Below, in pieces: positions 36,060 to 48,916 of a stretch of DNA of 64,000 nt. The position numbers and the translations under genes are program-made. How positions within the stretch are numbered: the stretch's first letter is position 1; each line of letters starts with the position of its first letter. Under the pieces are notes generated by a model. That model was not told the origin of the DNA, did not search any database, and saw only the letters and a list, made by a program, of their open reading frames with translations. Source of the stretch: Calvatia gigantea (taxonomy: Eukaryota; Basidiomycota; Agaricomycetes; Agaricales; Lycoperdaceae); the NCBI GenBank assembly GCA_025093985.1, contig JACAAK010000010.1, positions 831,501 through 895,500 on the forward strand, read 5' to 3'.

Positions 36060-36750
36060 AATCTCTCCCACTAAATTAGGCGGGCGATCGCACGGTAAGG
36101 AAAGTTTGAAAGCATCATAGGGATGTCCGTATTTCTTTCCGAGTGGCCAAGCAACGGTTTCGTACAGCTTTTCCAGTCTCCCCCCCTTCGCATAACCATG
36201 TCCTGTGGGCACTTCAACCTCAACACCATCATCCTCTTGTGCCCGTGGTCTAGCCGTCCGTGCAACTTCTTTCGACTCCTGAGTCTGTGGGCTACTCTCG
36301 GCGGGGGCAACCAGTTCACCACCCCCACCCAGTGGAGGAAGTCTAGGCCGTAACATGACGGAAAATAGACTTCAACGGCTTTTGATTTCATATATCGTTC
36401 TTGACATTCGACGATATCTTGAGGCGAGATATGAAGTTTTGACAGGTCGACGCACCCCTTTTCTTTGTCGACGTGAAGAACAACGGCGACTTCGTTATGG
36501 CCGACAAGAATCTGCTCTTGTACCTGATCTAACACGTCTGCAAGAGAGCTTTGAGAGGTGGATCAGACCCTCCATATTATCATATTCGAGCTGTCATGTT
36601 TCGTGAAGGAGATGAGCCTGCTCCTAAATATCTAAGCGGGTGAGATTTGTTACGCACGAGTTCGACATAGGCACCCATTTCCGTAATTTGACGGACCTGG
36701 ACCATGACAAGTTCACCCACTTCTGGGTACTTTTGTTCGTAATATCGCAT
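36060..36750 (-). pseudogene. eIF2-alpha relic (translation initiation factor 2 subunit alpha)
   Basis: The ATG at 36750 begins MRYYEQKYPEVGELVMVQVR, the S1-type start of eIF2-alpha. After an intron-like gap with usable GTGCGT...ACAG ends, EYDNMEG and LSKLSCRRVRS follow (the loop that carries the regulatory serine; RR is altered to CR). Then come HVDKEKGCVDLSK, ERYMKSKAV and LEKLYETVAWPLGKKYGHPY near 36,170-36,110. One-base shifts fall after RRVRS and after KSKAV, and the C-terminal third is absent. The retained intron points to DNA-level duplication rather than a retrocopy. eIF2-alpha is essential, so an intact gene must exist elsewhere. Confidence 0.85.
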
Positions 36751-37623
36751 CGTCGGTGGTGTTTTTGAAAGAGGTTCCAATGTAATTTGACGGAGATGAA
36801 TTGTGTTATCAGAACGAGTCGGACTGACTCGAAAGGTCGGCTCAAGCCTCCTAATTTGTAATTGCAATGTCTCAGTTTCAACTACAACGCTAGGAAAGCC
36901 AGATGTGCAACAGCGAAAACCCAACACAAACTACTCTCAACATTCTCACCCAACAGGTTCTAGAGACAGCGTATATTATTGTAACCCCAGTTTTAGCATT
37001 TACTAGTATACCTGAAGAGTACTATCCTTCCTTCAAAGCTTCACCCTCGATGTCGGCGCCCTCCTGGTGGTGCGTCACATCAGTGTCACACCGGCCAAAG
37101 CGCTTCCGGACCGCGTTCCAGCCCACAGAAAATTATTTAAAAAATTGGGGAATGTTTTCAAAATACAAAAGATCTACGGTGCCAATTTTTACACAGATTA
37201 GGGGAAGGGAAGGCGGTAAACACCAACCGAGAGGGAACGCCAGCCAAGGGGGGTGAATATTAATGATAGTACGACGGTGATAGCAACAACAAATTATTAA
37301 GGTTCCAGGAGTGTTGGAGGAGTGGGTAGAGGGGGACAGGGGAATTGGTCGGTTTTCGTGTACTTTAATAATACCTTAACGTTTAACCGTCCTGTAGGAG
37401 TCTGCTTAATTTGAGCCCAACTAGGCCGTAGCAGTGGGGCTGTTCCTACAAGGCTACAGCCTAATTAAGCTGGGAATTCGGGTTCCAGAGGTGGACAGCC
37501 CGGCTCCCAACTCATTGCCATGCACAATTAATGCACAATTGTCGAAGAATGGGCCGCATGATGACGGAGCTGTGATTAGACTGTTCATCCCTAGACTATG
37601 TCCACTGCGCCTTAGCAGCAGGT
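36751..37623. other. eIF2-alpha upstream relic and unassigned DNA
   Basis: The part 36,751-37,025 matches 40,226-40,480, the spacer between MRPS29 and the eIF2-alpha fragment, and ends in a scrap of the MRPS29 stop region (GTACTCTTCAGGT on the minus strand near 37,010). The rest shows no gene. Confidence 0.5.
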
Positions 37624-38073
37624 TTGCTTGTTGCGGTATACAAATGCAGAGTTCATCATCATCAACATATTCGATCACGTGACTGCGCTGACGCGACGCG
37701 TTTCATTACACTGCTTTGCAGCTGGCAAACCCTCTCATTCAAATTGGTGGCGACCGGAACTGGCGGCGAACTGGTCCTAATCCTCCCTACCAATCTGACT
37801 ACCCTTTATTTGCGAAGCCCCTCCACACGCATTCTCTTTTCGCCACCGCCCCCAGTCACCTCGACTGTACTCTCGGTGAAACAGGCCGCTGTGGACTCCT
37901 TTCGGGTACTCACCGAGTGCCCGAACCTAATTGATGTCACATGTTCTGACCTAGCGCAACTTGCCTACCGGCCCCATCTACGTCGACCAATTAGGCTTGC
38001 ACTGCTCGGGACCTTACGATGGGGTGTCCCCCTTCCGGATTTGCGTGACTGGAACAACACACTTTGCAATGTC
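37624..38073 (+). pseudogene. F-box/LRR-like relic, left part
   Basis: The plus-strand frame gives VDSFRVLTECPNLIDVTCSD and LLGTLRWGVPLPDLRDW, like the 'cluster of ranked hits' region of small Agaricomycete F-box-like proteins. It is interrupted at 38,074 by the inverted-repeat element and resumes in frame at 39,175 (see right part). No F-box start was found. Confidence 0.45.
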
Positions 38074-38104
38074 AGGACCCCCGAAAACCCCTAGGGATCC
38101 CTGA
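38074..38104 (+). repeat. Left terminal inverted repeat of the hAT-like element
   Basis: 31 bp; pairs with 39,136-39,166 with a single mismatch. Confidence 0.8.
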
Positions 38105-39135
38105 TCCGAGTTTTGAGATTTTTATCCGCGACCAATTTTCGAAAAATGTTGAGGTTTTTATCCGAAAAAAAATCAAGGTCCCCGGACCCCCCAATTTTTA
38201 TCCGGACCTCACCTGAGGGTTCGGCGCTAACGCGTCCCACTGCAGAAATGGCCCCACCCTGCCTTGTTTACATTGTAGATAGTGTTCTATTTATGAATAA
38301 GAACATTAGATGTGTGTATTGGGTGAGATAATCAAACCACGAAACAATTCTAGCGGTCTAGTGCTTCAGGCGTCGGTGGAGCTCCTTTGGGCAGCCTCCG
38401 TAATCACAACTTTGCACTGAAGCTCTTCAAAGGTGGCGAAACCGTCGCTAAAAAAGAAACCCTTGGCCCAGTAGGCGTTCAGACAGGAATTGATCTTAAG
38501 GCAGCAAAGAATGAGGTGGGTGGGATGAAGTCGAAGTGTGGTGTCTGTAATACCCAGCTGGCCGGCACGTTTCGGAACAGAGAACCAATGTCCTGCTCAA
38601 ACACCTGAACAGCTATATATGAAGTGGCCATGATGTTGGACGTAAGCTCAATGTGCATGTCGGGCCTGAACCAGCCCCATTCTTCTTGTACAGGGCAACA
38701 ACTATAATGTTGGTATGGGGGTTAGTGAACTGACTACATGTGAGACGTATAGCGACATACCTTTCCCTAAGACGATTGTGGGTCATTTCTCAGCTGTTTT
38801 TCAACATTTTCCAAACATAGTCATTTTCTGAGGGCCCTAGCACGGTTGTTTCGTGCCTTGCTTAGTTTGCAGGCATCAAATGAGGCGGTTTGACCAAGTA
38901 AGGTCTGCCTGCGGAGGCCCACGGTCGGACGGGGCCCTACGGGCCCCACCTGAAACTCGGACCGCCTACATAGGGAGATTTTATCCGGATATGTTCAGGG
39001 TTCCCCCAGATTCCCTCGCAAACCGAAATTTTTATCCGGAAATGGTGTTAGGGTTCCCGCCAAAATTTCATAAATTTTATCCGCAAAATAGCATAGGGTT
39101 CTTCAGAGGTCCTCATATTTTTATCCGGAGGTGCC

Positions 39136-39166
39136 TCAGGGATCCCCAGGGGTTTTCGGGGGTCCT
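39136..39166 (-). repeat. Right terminal inverted repeat of the hAT-like element
   Basis: 31 bp; reverse complement of the left repeat with a single mismatch. Confidence 0.8.
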
Positions 39167-39460
39167 GGAATATCCAATTCACCAAATTAGACGTTCTCTG
39201 CTTTACCGGAAGCACGACCTCAGACTGGAACCTTCAGACTGCCACCACCACCGGGTTCCTCATTGCCGTCTCCAATTTGAAATATTTACCCACTCGCGAC
39301 GCCCCAAACTTTACTATGCCGAAATCCCACCGCTACTCGCATGTCAAAACTCTGACAGTCGATCACTGTTCCCGACGCACCATCCGAAATATACTTCTCC
39401 ATCTCGTGGATGCAGCGATACCAATGGCCCTCCTTACCCGGGTTTAGGGCTTATCAATGC
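39167..39460 (+). pseudogene. F-box/LRR-like relic, right part
   Basis: Continues the left part in the same frame: QFTKLDVLCFTGSTTSDWNL, then VSNLKYLPTRD and HVKTLTVDHCS (near 39,330-39,370). A stop (TAG) follows near 39,446. The continuity across the element is good evidence that both parts were one gene before insertion. Confidence 0.45.
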
Positions 39461-39889
39461 ACGGGGGGACTCACTCGATCAAGTCGCCGTTAGGCTGATT
39501 CCTGAAGTTTTTGGGAGCCGACCCCGCGCACAGCATTTGAAGATCATTTTCAACCACATCCAGAATATCGATTGACCGCCGGATGTCATCAAACACATTT
39601 ACGACCTCCGAAAGGAAGGTCGTTTATTTTCCCTCTTTAAGGACACCGAAGAAATATTCATTGACGAAACGAGTGCAGAGCCGGTTTGACAGGCGTGATA
39701 TACTTGCAGACATAGCTCTTTACATCACTATGGACCGATAGATATCGCTTCTTACATTACTACTGGACTGCATACTGGATTACTTGACGCGCACCTCGAA
39801 TCTCACCCACCAAACACGAACTCGAATGCCGATACACTGGTGGAGTAGCTCTTTGATCTGATTTCAGAGGTAGGGTATATATCATTATG
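39461..39889. other. No gene recognised
   Basis: Probably the decayed 3' part of the F-box-like relic, then unassigned DNA up to the MRPS29-tail relic. Confidence 0.35.
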
Positions 39890-40030
39890 GTCCCACTGAT
39901 CAGCGCCTACGCCTGGAGAGTACCCAACAGTCCTTCCACACATAGTCCCGCGCATTGCCTGCGGATCCCCCCTGTCCCTGTGTAGATCAAGTTTATCCCA
40001 GTCATTCGTTTCTCCCTGGTAAATATTTCC
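39890..40030 (-). pseudogene. Relic of the MRPS29 last exon (copy 2)
   Basis: Minus-strand reading gives AGNARDYVWK and, after a one-base deletion, LLGTLQA and a stop. The intact gene's last exon has AGNARDFVWKGLLGTLQV. It directly abuts the eIF2-alpha fragment at 40,036. Confidence 0.7.
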
Positions 40031-40035
40031 TGACA

Positions 40036-40225
40036 ATCAGACCCTTCATATTATCATATCCGAGCTGTCATGTTTCGTGAAAGAGGTGAGCCTTCTCCTA
40101 AATATCCCAGCGGGTGAGATTTGTTACGCAAGAGTTCGACATAGGCACCACAGTTCCGCAATTTGGCGGACCTGGACCATAACAAGTTCACCCGCTTCTG
40201 GGTACTTTTGCTCGTAATACCGCAT
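40036..40225 (-). pseudogene. eIF2-alpha N-terminal fragment
   Basis: ATG at 40225 followed by MRYYEQKYPEAGELVMVQVR, then a frame break (RQIAE, then shifted), the intron-like gap, and EYDNM-like coding that stops abruptly at about 40,038, where MRPS29-tail relic sequence begins. It lies 241 bp downstream of the intact MRPS29 stop, in the same relative position as in the longer relic at 36,060-36,750. Confidence 0.8.
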
Positions 40226-40465
40226 CGTTGATAATTTGAAGAGGTTCCAATGTGATTGTACAGAGATGATTTATATTAATCAGAACGAGTCGGACTGACT
40301 CGAGAGATCAGCCTCAAGCCCCCCAATTGCAATGTCTAACTTTCAGGTGCGACACTAGGAAAGCCAGATGCGCACGGGGAAAACCCAACATAAATTACTC
40401 TCAACCTTCTTGCCCCAACAGATTCTAGAGACAGCGTATATTATTGTAATCCCGGTGATTAGCAT

Positions 40466-42253
40466 CTACACCTGAAGAGTACCCAACAACCCCTTCCACA
40501 CAAAGTCCCGTGCATTACCCGCAGATTCCACATACTTAGCCATAAATAGCTCATCATGCGCCTCTACAAATAATCATTAACCAATTTGACACACATAGCA
40601 ACCACGAGAGGGGGGGACTTACTTGAACCCAAAGCCCGTTGTTTCATCCACACCTCGAAAACACTCCCCGCCTCTTTCACACTCAACTTCTCAGGAACAT
40701 CCACCTTCTTCAACCCTTGTGCATACTCCTCTAGGAACCTCGACCGTTTCTCATAAGGCCAAGGTGCGACCGGTTTGGTCATAGGTAATTCTAGCATTTC
40801 GCTCAACTCCAGGCTTATAGGGTAAGCTGGATCAGATGCGTCAAGTGCGCCTACAACTGCTCCCTTTGCAAATGCGCGTTTGCCAGAAACATAGGAAAGT
40901 AAGAGGCGAGGTGCCTGGAGATGGTAGGACGCTATAGGTTTAAAATGCGGATCGCGGTACGCGGTACGAGCGAAGAGGGCTTGGAAATCATCTATAGCGA
41001 GAAGGACTGGGTGCCTGGTAATAATGCCACATTTAAGACACCGAGCCATTGGTTGGAGAGGGGGATACACTCACGTAGTTTGTTGTTCTAGTTCTTTCAT
41101 TAATGTGTCCAACACCAATGGAGCCCGAGCGACCTCCTCCCTTGGGATATCAATCAAGTCGTATAGAGTTGTGCCCGCGGGCACGGTTTTACCCCCGTCC
41201 ACGACCAGCGCGTCGCGCATCTTCATTTCCTTGAACTTCTTCCCATTCACCTCTTTCGCGCGATGTAGGATCTGGTGAGAGGCTTCAGGTTGTAAGAAAG
41301 TTTGCGTGCGCACATCATACGTATACGGTGTCGTCGAGTTGACAAGATTCACCGCTACATAATAAAGAAGGTGCATACATTTGAGCTACCAAGAACGACA
41401 CGGATAGGGGATGCGCAAAGAACGCACCTCGGGGGATGTACAACACCACCCAATCATTCGCCATGCACCATTCAACGCCCTGCAATAGCAGATAACTCTT
41501 CCCACAGCCACTTTTACCGCTCAGCACTAACCTCGTCTCCTTACTCGACATCTCACCCGCTTTAGCCAAGGTTTCGACTGTATCCACCGTGACGTCTCTA
41601 ACAACAGAAATTGGCTTGCCCAACAACTTGAACTAACATAAGGGAACAACGTTGCGCAAAGTCAGTTCAACAACCTCGAGTCTGTAAATGTTGGACGGCA
41701 ACCCACCTCTTTCCAGACTTTCTTCGGCAGCCCAAAATGTCGTATCAGGTCGTGCGTGGAAACAGCAAATTCCATAGCTTGTCCGACATTCTCGCGTTCT
41801 ACGTTCTTTGGTGTAAAACTCGCCAGCTTCAGTTTCTTCCCGGTAGCTGTCGGGTCAAGTGATTGTAGAGATTTGAGTTGGTCCACCGGGAGGGGAGTGA
41901 ACAACTACAACAACACAACATCAATGAGATTCAAAGAACCAAGAGGAAGAGACAGCAAACACACGGGAGGTGTCTTTTCTTTTTTAGCTTGGATAGGTTT
42001 ACCCATAGCATCGCGCTGTACACCACCCTTCTCTACGTACCAACAAATAACAATCAGTAAATATGAGTTTGATAAAGAGCGAGGAGAACATACTAGCATC
42101 AACTTTGGTAAGCCAGCGTTTCCGACTCGCGTACCTCCTGGATTCGAACGAGAACACTTTCATCGTCGTCACACTACTCCCATTTGTGCGAGAATATACC
42201 CCTTGTGCCTGTGCGAGGAGGGCGCGTTTGGTCGTAGGCATCAACAACGACAT
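40466..42253 (-). CDS. RSM23: Mitochondrial small-ribosomal-subunit protein mS29 (DAP3/MRPS29/Rsm23)
   Basis: A GTP-binding component of the mitoribosome small subunit. Exons: 42253-42094, 42032-41965, 41904-41707, 41626-41428, 41354-41075, 41014-40623, 40563-40466. The 1,395 nt give 464 residues with all junctions in phase. The N terminus (MSLLMPTTKRALLAQAQGVY, then Arg/Ser-rich) is a mitochondrial targeting sequence. Walker A GKSGCGKS is at about residues 179-186; VNLVNSTTPYTYD is a family signature; HPVLLAIDD at about 303-311 is the Walker-B-like region. The end, RDFVWKGLLGTLQV, recurs as relics downstream. It is followed by eIF2-alpha scraps on the same strand. The next gene upstream (xylose reductase) is divergent. 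Confidence 0.92.
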
Positions 42254-43473
42254 AACCCTATCCCTTCTTCCGTTCGAATTAACAAAGTTGTGGAAGTACG
42301 GGAGGGTATGTCCGAGTTGGGAGGAAACGCGAAAATTAGGATGCGACTGGTGTCTAATATCACGTGACTCTCAATTACTTGTCTTGTGTCACTGTGGGAG
42401 GTTGTTCCTTTCAACTCGGTATTTCTAGACAGCTCAAGCAGACACATGCTAAGCGTTAAGGCGCGGTCAACACAAGCTAGAATTAACGTTACCAGGAACT
42501 GGGACTGGACTGGGCTCGAATTCTGATTTGAGTGGGGTCGAGTACGGTGTGTGTGCCGCCGCTACTATTAAACTGGAGGTTGCCAGTAGGGCCTTAAGGG
42601 CTCGCAAGACTCTAGAACGGTTGGATCTTCGGAAGCTTTCAAAGCAGCAGTTATTGCAGTTGTGAGTCGCTTACTGTTGTTCAGCCACAAGATTCAGCCA
42701 GGAGCCACGACCGCAAGTGGATGACACGCGAGATCCACGTTCTGAAAGATTCCGAGCAGAAAAAATGATTTATCATTTCTACTTTTGACAGACAGGTCAC
42801 AGAACCATGCCCATTTCTCATAATCCCAATGACAAGTACCGCACTTACTAAACCTGAAAAAAGTCTTCTAAGAAACACCTCGGTAAGACCGGAGCCGGAA
42901 GGTCGAGGCGTAGATAAGATACTTATGATAACACCTGTTTCCCCCTTTTTGACTCCAGGTTTATCCATCCATCCATCTGGAAAACCCTCCGAAGTTCTTT
43001 ACTTGGCGGACCGCATGCGGCCATAGATCCTATCGATCCGTTGTTGGATTATCTATCCAAGCGGAGATCGCAGGCTGATGCCCAGTTCTTCCGAATTTAC
43101 ATATGGGATCTCATACACGCGCAAAAATTCGACGTATCCTCCCAATGAATTCCTTCCTGCGGCCCATGAGTTTCTGAGGCTTCGTCCGTCGTCATCAGCT
43201 TGAAAATAACCTGCCTTCACAGGGGCGGTCCTATTTTGAGGGCCAATCATTTTGAAATATCTCGATTCGTGAGAATCGACAACATTCAATTCTCAAACTA
43301 ACGATGGCTATTGCCAGCGAAGGCGGTCCGCGCGGTGAATTTTCGGGAAGAATCTCATGGATATCCTATTCACCAAATGAGAAATTCTGCTTGGATATTT
43401 AAAGAGGATATATTCTGCATATCCAGTTTCTTCTTCCACCTCTCTCCACCCAATCGCCCAGATCATCAAAATA
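42254..43473. other. Divergent intergenic region; one possible coding scrap
   Basis: Lies between MRPS29 (-) and xylose reductase (+). Around 42,528-42,663 the plus strand reads EYGVCAATIKLEVASRALRA then RKTLERLDLRKLSKQQL. This is a natural-looking helical composition with a possible donor at TT-GTGAGT (42,662), but no start codon or partner exon was found. A TATTTAAAG stretch near 43,396 is a plausible TATA element for xylose reductase. Confidence 0.4.
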
Positions 43474-44709
43474 ATGGTCGCCATCCCCAACGTTCCTCTC
43501 AAGTCAGGCTACTCGATGCCTCAAGTCGGGTAAGCGCTCCTCCAAAATCGTCCGATCTCCCTCGATCCTCATCTGCTTCCATATCCTAGCTTCGGCTTGT
43601 GGAAGGTTCCTAACGACGATTGTCCTAACACAGTTTACAACGCTATCAAAGCGGGTTACCGTCTTTTCGATGGTGCCTTCGGTGCGTTTTGGGCACTTAT
43701 CGTTGATGTCACTCTCCCCCTTAATCTTATCGTCCATCATCGGGTAATCAGATTACGGCAATGAAAAAGAAGCTGGAGATGGCATTAAGCGCGCCCTCGA
43801 CGAGGGTCTCGTAAAGCGCGAAGACCTCTTCATCACCTCGAAGCTCTGGAACACCTTCCATGAGAAGGATGCGGTCGAGCCCATCGTTCGCCAGCAGCTG
43901 AAGTGGTGGGGCCTCGAGTACGTCCCCACTTCCCCTGCTTCTCTAAATTCGGAACCGCTCGAACTAACACCCAACCCTCCCTTTTTCTAGCTACTTCGAC
44001 CTATTTCTAATCCACTTCCCCGTTGCCCTCAAGTACGTCGACTACAACAAGTACTACCCCACAGCCTGGACCTACAAAGGTGATGACGGCGTCGACCAAG
44101 GCGTTAAGCCCATCAACGTCCCCATCCAAGAAACCTGGCAAGCCATGGAAAGCCTCGTCGAAAAGGGACTCATCCGCTCTATCGGCGTCTCCAACTTCCA
44201 AGGATCCCTCCTTATGGACACCCTCCGCTTCGCCAAAATCCCCGTCTCCGTCCTCCAAATCGAACACCACCCTTACCTCGTTCAACCCAACCTCCTCAGC
44301 CTCGCCAAACAGGAAGGCATCGCCGTCACCGCTTACTCTTCCTTTGGCCCCCAAAGCTTCGTCGAGCTTGACTTTGAAAAGGCCAAGAACCTTCAGCCCC
44401 TATTTGTGCACCCCACCATCACCGATATCGCCAAGAAGTACAACAGGAGTCCCGCTCAGGTTCTTCTTCGCTGGGCTACTCAACGTGGGCTCGCTATTAT
44501 TCCCAAGAGTAACTCCCAACAGCGCTTGCTGGAAAACCTCAATTCTCTCGATTTTAACCTCGAGGATGCCGAGATCAAGGCCATTTCTAGCTTAGACAGC
44601 GGCATCAGGTTTAACGAGCCTGTTGATGTGAGTTCGCTACGTACTGATTAAGAGAGACTTCAGCTAACATTATCACCAGTATCTTGGCACCCTTCACATC
44701 TTTGCTTAA
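43474..44709 (+). CDS. xyl1: NAD(P)H-dependent D-xylose reductase (aldo-keto reductase)
   Basis: Reduces D-xylose (and related aldoses) to the alditol, the first step of the fungal pentose route; cytosolic. Model: 43474-43529, 43590-43681, 43752-43917, 43991-44627, 44680-44709. The 981 nt give 326 residues, in phase throughout. The catalytic tetrad is visible: Asp46 (LFDG), Tyr51 (DYGNE), Lys80 (ITSKLWN), His113 (LIHFP). The cofactor motif IPKSN with a following Arg is near residue 270. The end ([15 protein letters not shown]) is typical of xylose reductases. The start is chosen at the first ATG, which gives the usual [16 protein letters not shown] N terminus. It is convergent with GFAT. It could act on other sugars (galactose, arabinose), as family members often do. 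Confidence 0.93.
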
Positions 44710-45255
44710 AAGGGATAATCTGAGAGCTTAATATTTGTTTATATGTAAAATATTGCTATCGGTAAAGGCAAAGAATTCAGCAGAACGTCTCATTTGTGCG
44801 AATTTCCGGACTCTCGGCAATCCCCCACTTCTATTTCACTTTATATTTTCTTGGTAGAGTCTTGGCAAGTTACAACCCACCTACACGTCATCCCCCCAAT
44901 CTTGGTCAGCTGTCTCTGCCTGCCAACGATTCAATATCCAAGTTACAAAATGGAGATTCACGGTACAGGCGTGCCGTGTTTGGGGGGATCCACTTTGGCC
45001 GATTCATGCCGTGATCATTTCCTCAAAAGTGAAAAGGTTCTTAAGTTCTAAGTCCATCATTCTACCAATGATTCCGGGAAGTATCGATACCACCATTCGG
45101 ATGGGTAACTAACTATTTCCAACTAATCCCAACACTAAACCGTCTATAAGAAACCGAGAGAGAAGTCCATGCTCAGAAAAAAGTACAGTAATTTTTTGTG
45201 AAACCATGAGTCGTGAAAGCAAAGTGGGCATAGGAGAGATGCGGGGTAACGAGAT
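44710..45255. other. Convergent intergenic region, no gene seen
   Basis: 3' flanks of xylose reductase (+) and GFAT (-). Open frames here have no recognisable domain. Confidence 0.6.
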
Positions 45256-47737
<2,482 letters not shown>

Positions 47738-48871
47738 AATTCAGGTAGACAAGGAAAGAAAGGGACTACGACAAAAACAAAACGTGTTATGGGAGCTCAT
47801 CGTCACAGACAATTACGAGGACAGACCTTTCAAGGTAGTGGAAAAGCAACAACGCGTGGTGGTAAAGACGGGATAAGGAGGGTTTGCTTGACGGCGAGTT
47901 ATGCGCGCTCCTGATATTGGGGCAGCAGACCCCTAAACACATACAAACACACTATGACCAACTCAACTACAGCATAGCCCCCTGTTTCTAGCCTTCGCTA
48001 ATGCATTGCTTTATCCCCTGGCAGTAGTTACACTGTATGTCTGGCTATGCATTTTTTGTCACCCACGTACCATTCTCCGTAGTTTTCTTTGATTTTCCAT
48101 GCTTCGGAATCCCAAGCGATATACTCAAACCGTGTGCGGCGGTGGCACGGCCTCGGCCCTCGAGGGAACGCGAGCTCTGGGCTGGTAGATGGGCACATTT
48201 GAAATTGACACCGCAGCGGCCTCCTCGGAACATCTACCTGTCTCACATGTCGCCAAGAAATGTCCAGCCTACATAGCATCTATCTTACATACACGATTAC
48301 CCACTAACCACAGGGAACACTTGTAACGCCCATTCTGAGTGCATTTTTCATCGCGCATCGGTTCCCGTTGTTTCTTCTTTATGCTTTATTTTTACTCTTC
48401 CGCAGGCTCGCATATCCACTTTATGTCTTGGAGGGTTGGCCAATCTCTAAATCACAGCGGCCCTCTTGATGTCCCTGACTCCATCAACCCATTCCTTGAC
48501 CCTGACATCGCTGGGACTTCGAACTTTATCAGGAGGAGTGGATACAATATACTGAAGGTATAACCATACAGATCAATAATTTGGGAACCAATCAATCTCC
48601 GATGCGCTCAGACTTGTCTAAATCATATTGTAACACTGTTCACCCCATAAGGAGATCTCCACACATTAAAAAGGCGAACCGAAGCCATCGGGGTGAACTA
48701 GCCGCCGACGCGCCTCCTGTTCTTTTACACAAAGGGTCCGACAACGCAGCATTTTGACGTACAAAGATAAGCACATCCCTCTCAACGGCTCACACACACA
48801 CGGATTCACAACTCCCCGCGTTGATTTCGTGATAAATGATAATCTACAGGACCGGCGACAAGTCTCCTAGA
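47738..48871. other. Intergenic, no gene seen
   Basis: Presumed GFAT promoter plus the 3' flank of the Egh16-like gene. Only short domain-free open frames. Confidence 0.5.
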
Positions 48872-48910
48872 AAGGGTATATAACAAGGGTATATAACAAG
48901 GGTATATAAA
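48872..48910. repeat. Triple 13-bp tandem repeat
   Basis: Three copies of AAGGGTATATAAC, the last ending in A, immediately beyond the stop of the Egh16-like gene (48,917 on the minus strand). It could be part of the 3' untranslated or polyadenylation region; role unknown. Confidence 0.85.
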
Positions 48911-48916
48911 ATCTTC

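Larger units (their letters stand above)
38074..39166. mobile_element. hAT-like non-autonomous inverted-repeat element, 1,093 bp
   Basis: Terminal inverted repeats of 31 bp, 30 of 31 identical, begin AGGACCCCCGAAAACCCC at both ends (38,074-38,104 and reverse complement of 39,136-39,166). Flanks are GCAATGTC and GGAATATC, 8 bp with 6 matches, as expected for a slightly aged hAT target duplication. Removing the element plus one flank copy restores an open frame across the insertion. Subterminal DNA carries seven copies of TTTATCCG in the same direction (three left, four right), like transposase-binding repeats. No transposase gene is inside. The interior around 38,390-38,700 may include captured host sequence. 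Confidence 0.75.

Noticed and set aside
38853..39575. 240-codon plus-strand open frame
   Set aside because: Spans the right end of the inverted-repeat element and the host gene, mixing two unrelated sequences in a frame different from the F-box-like relic.
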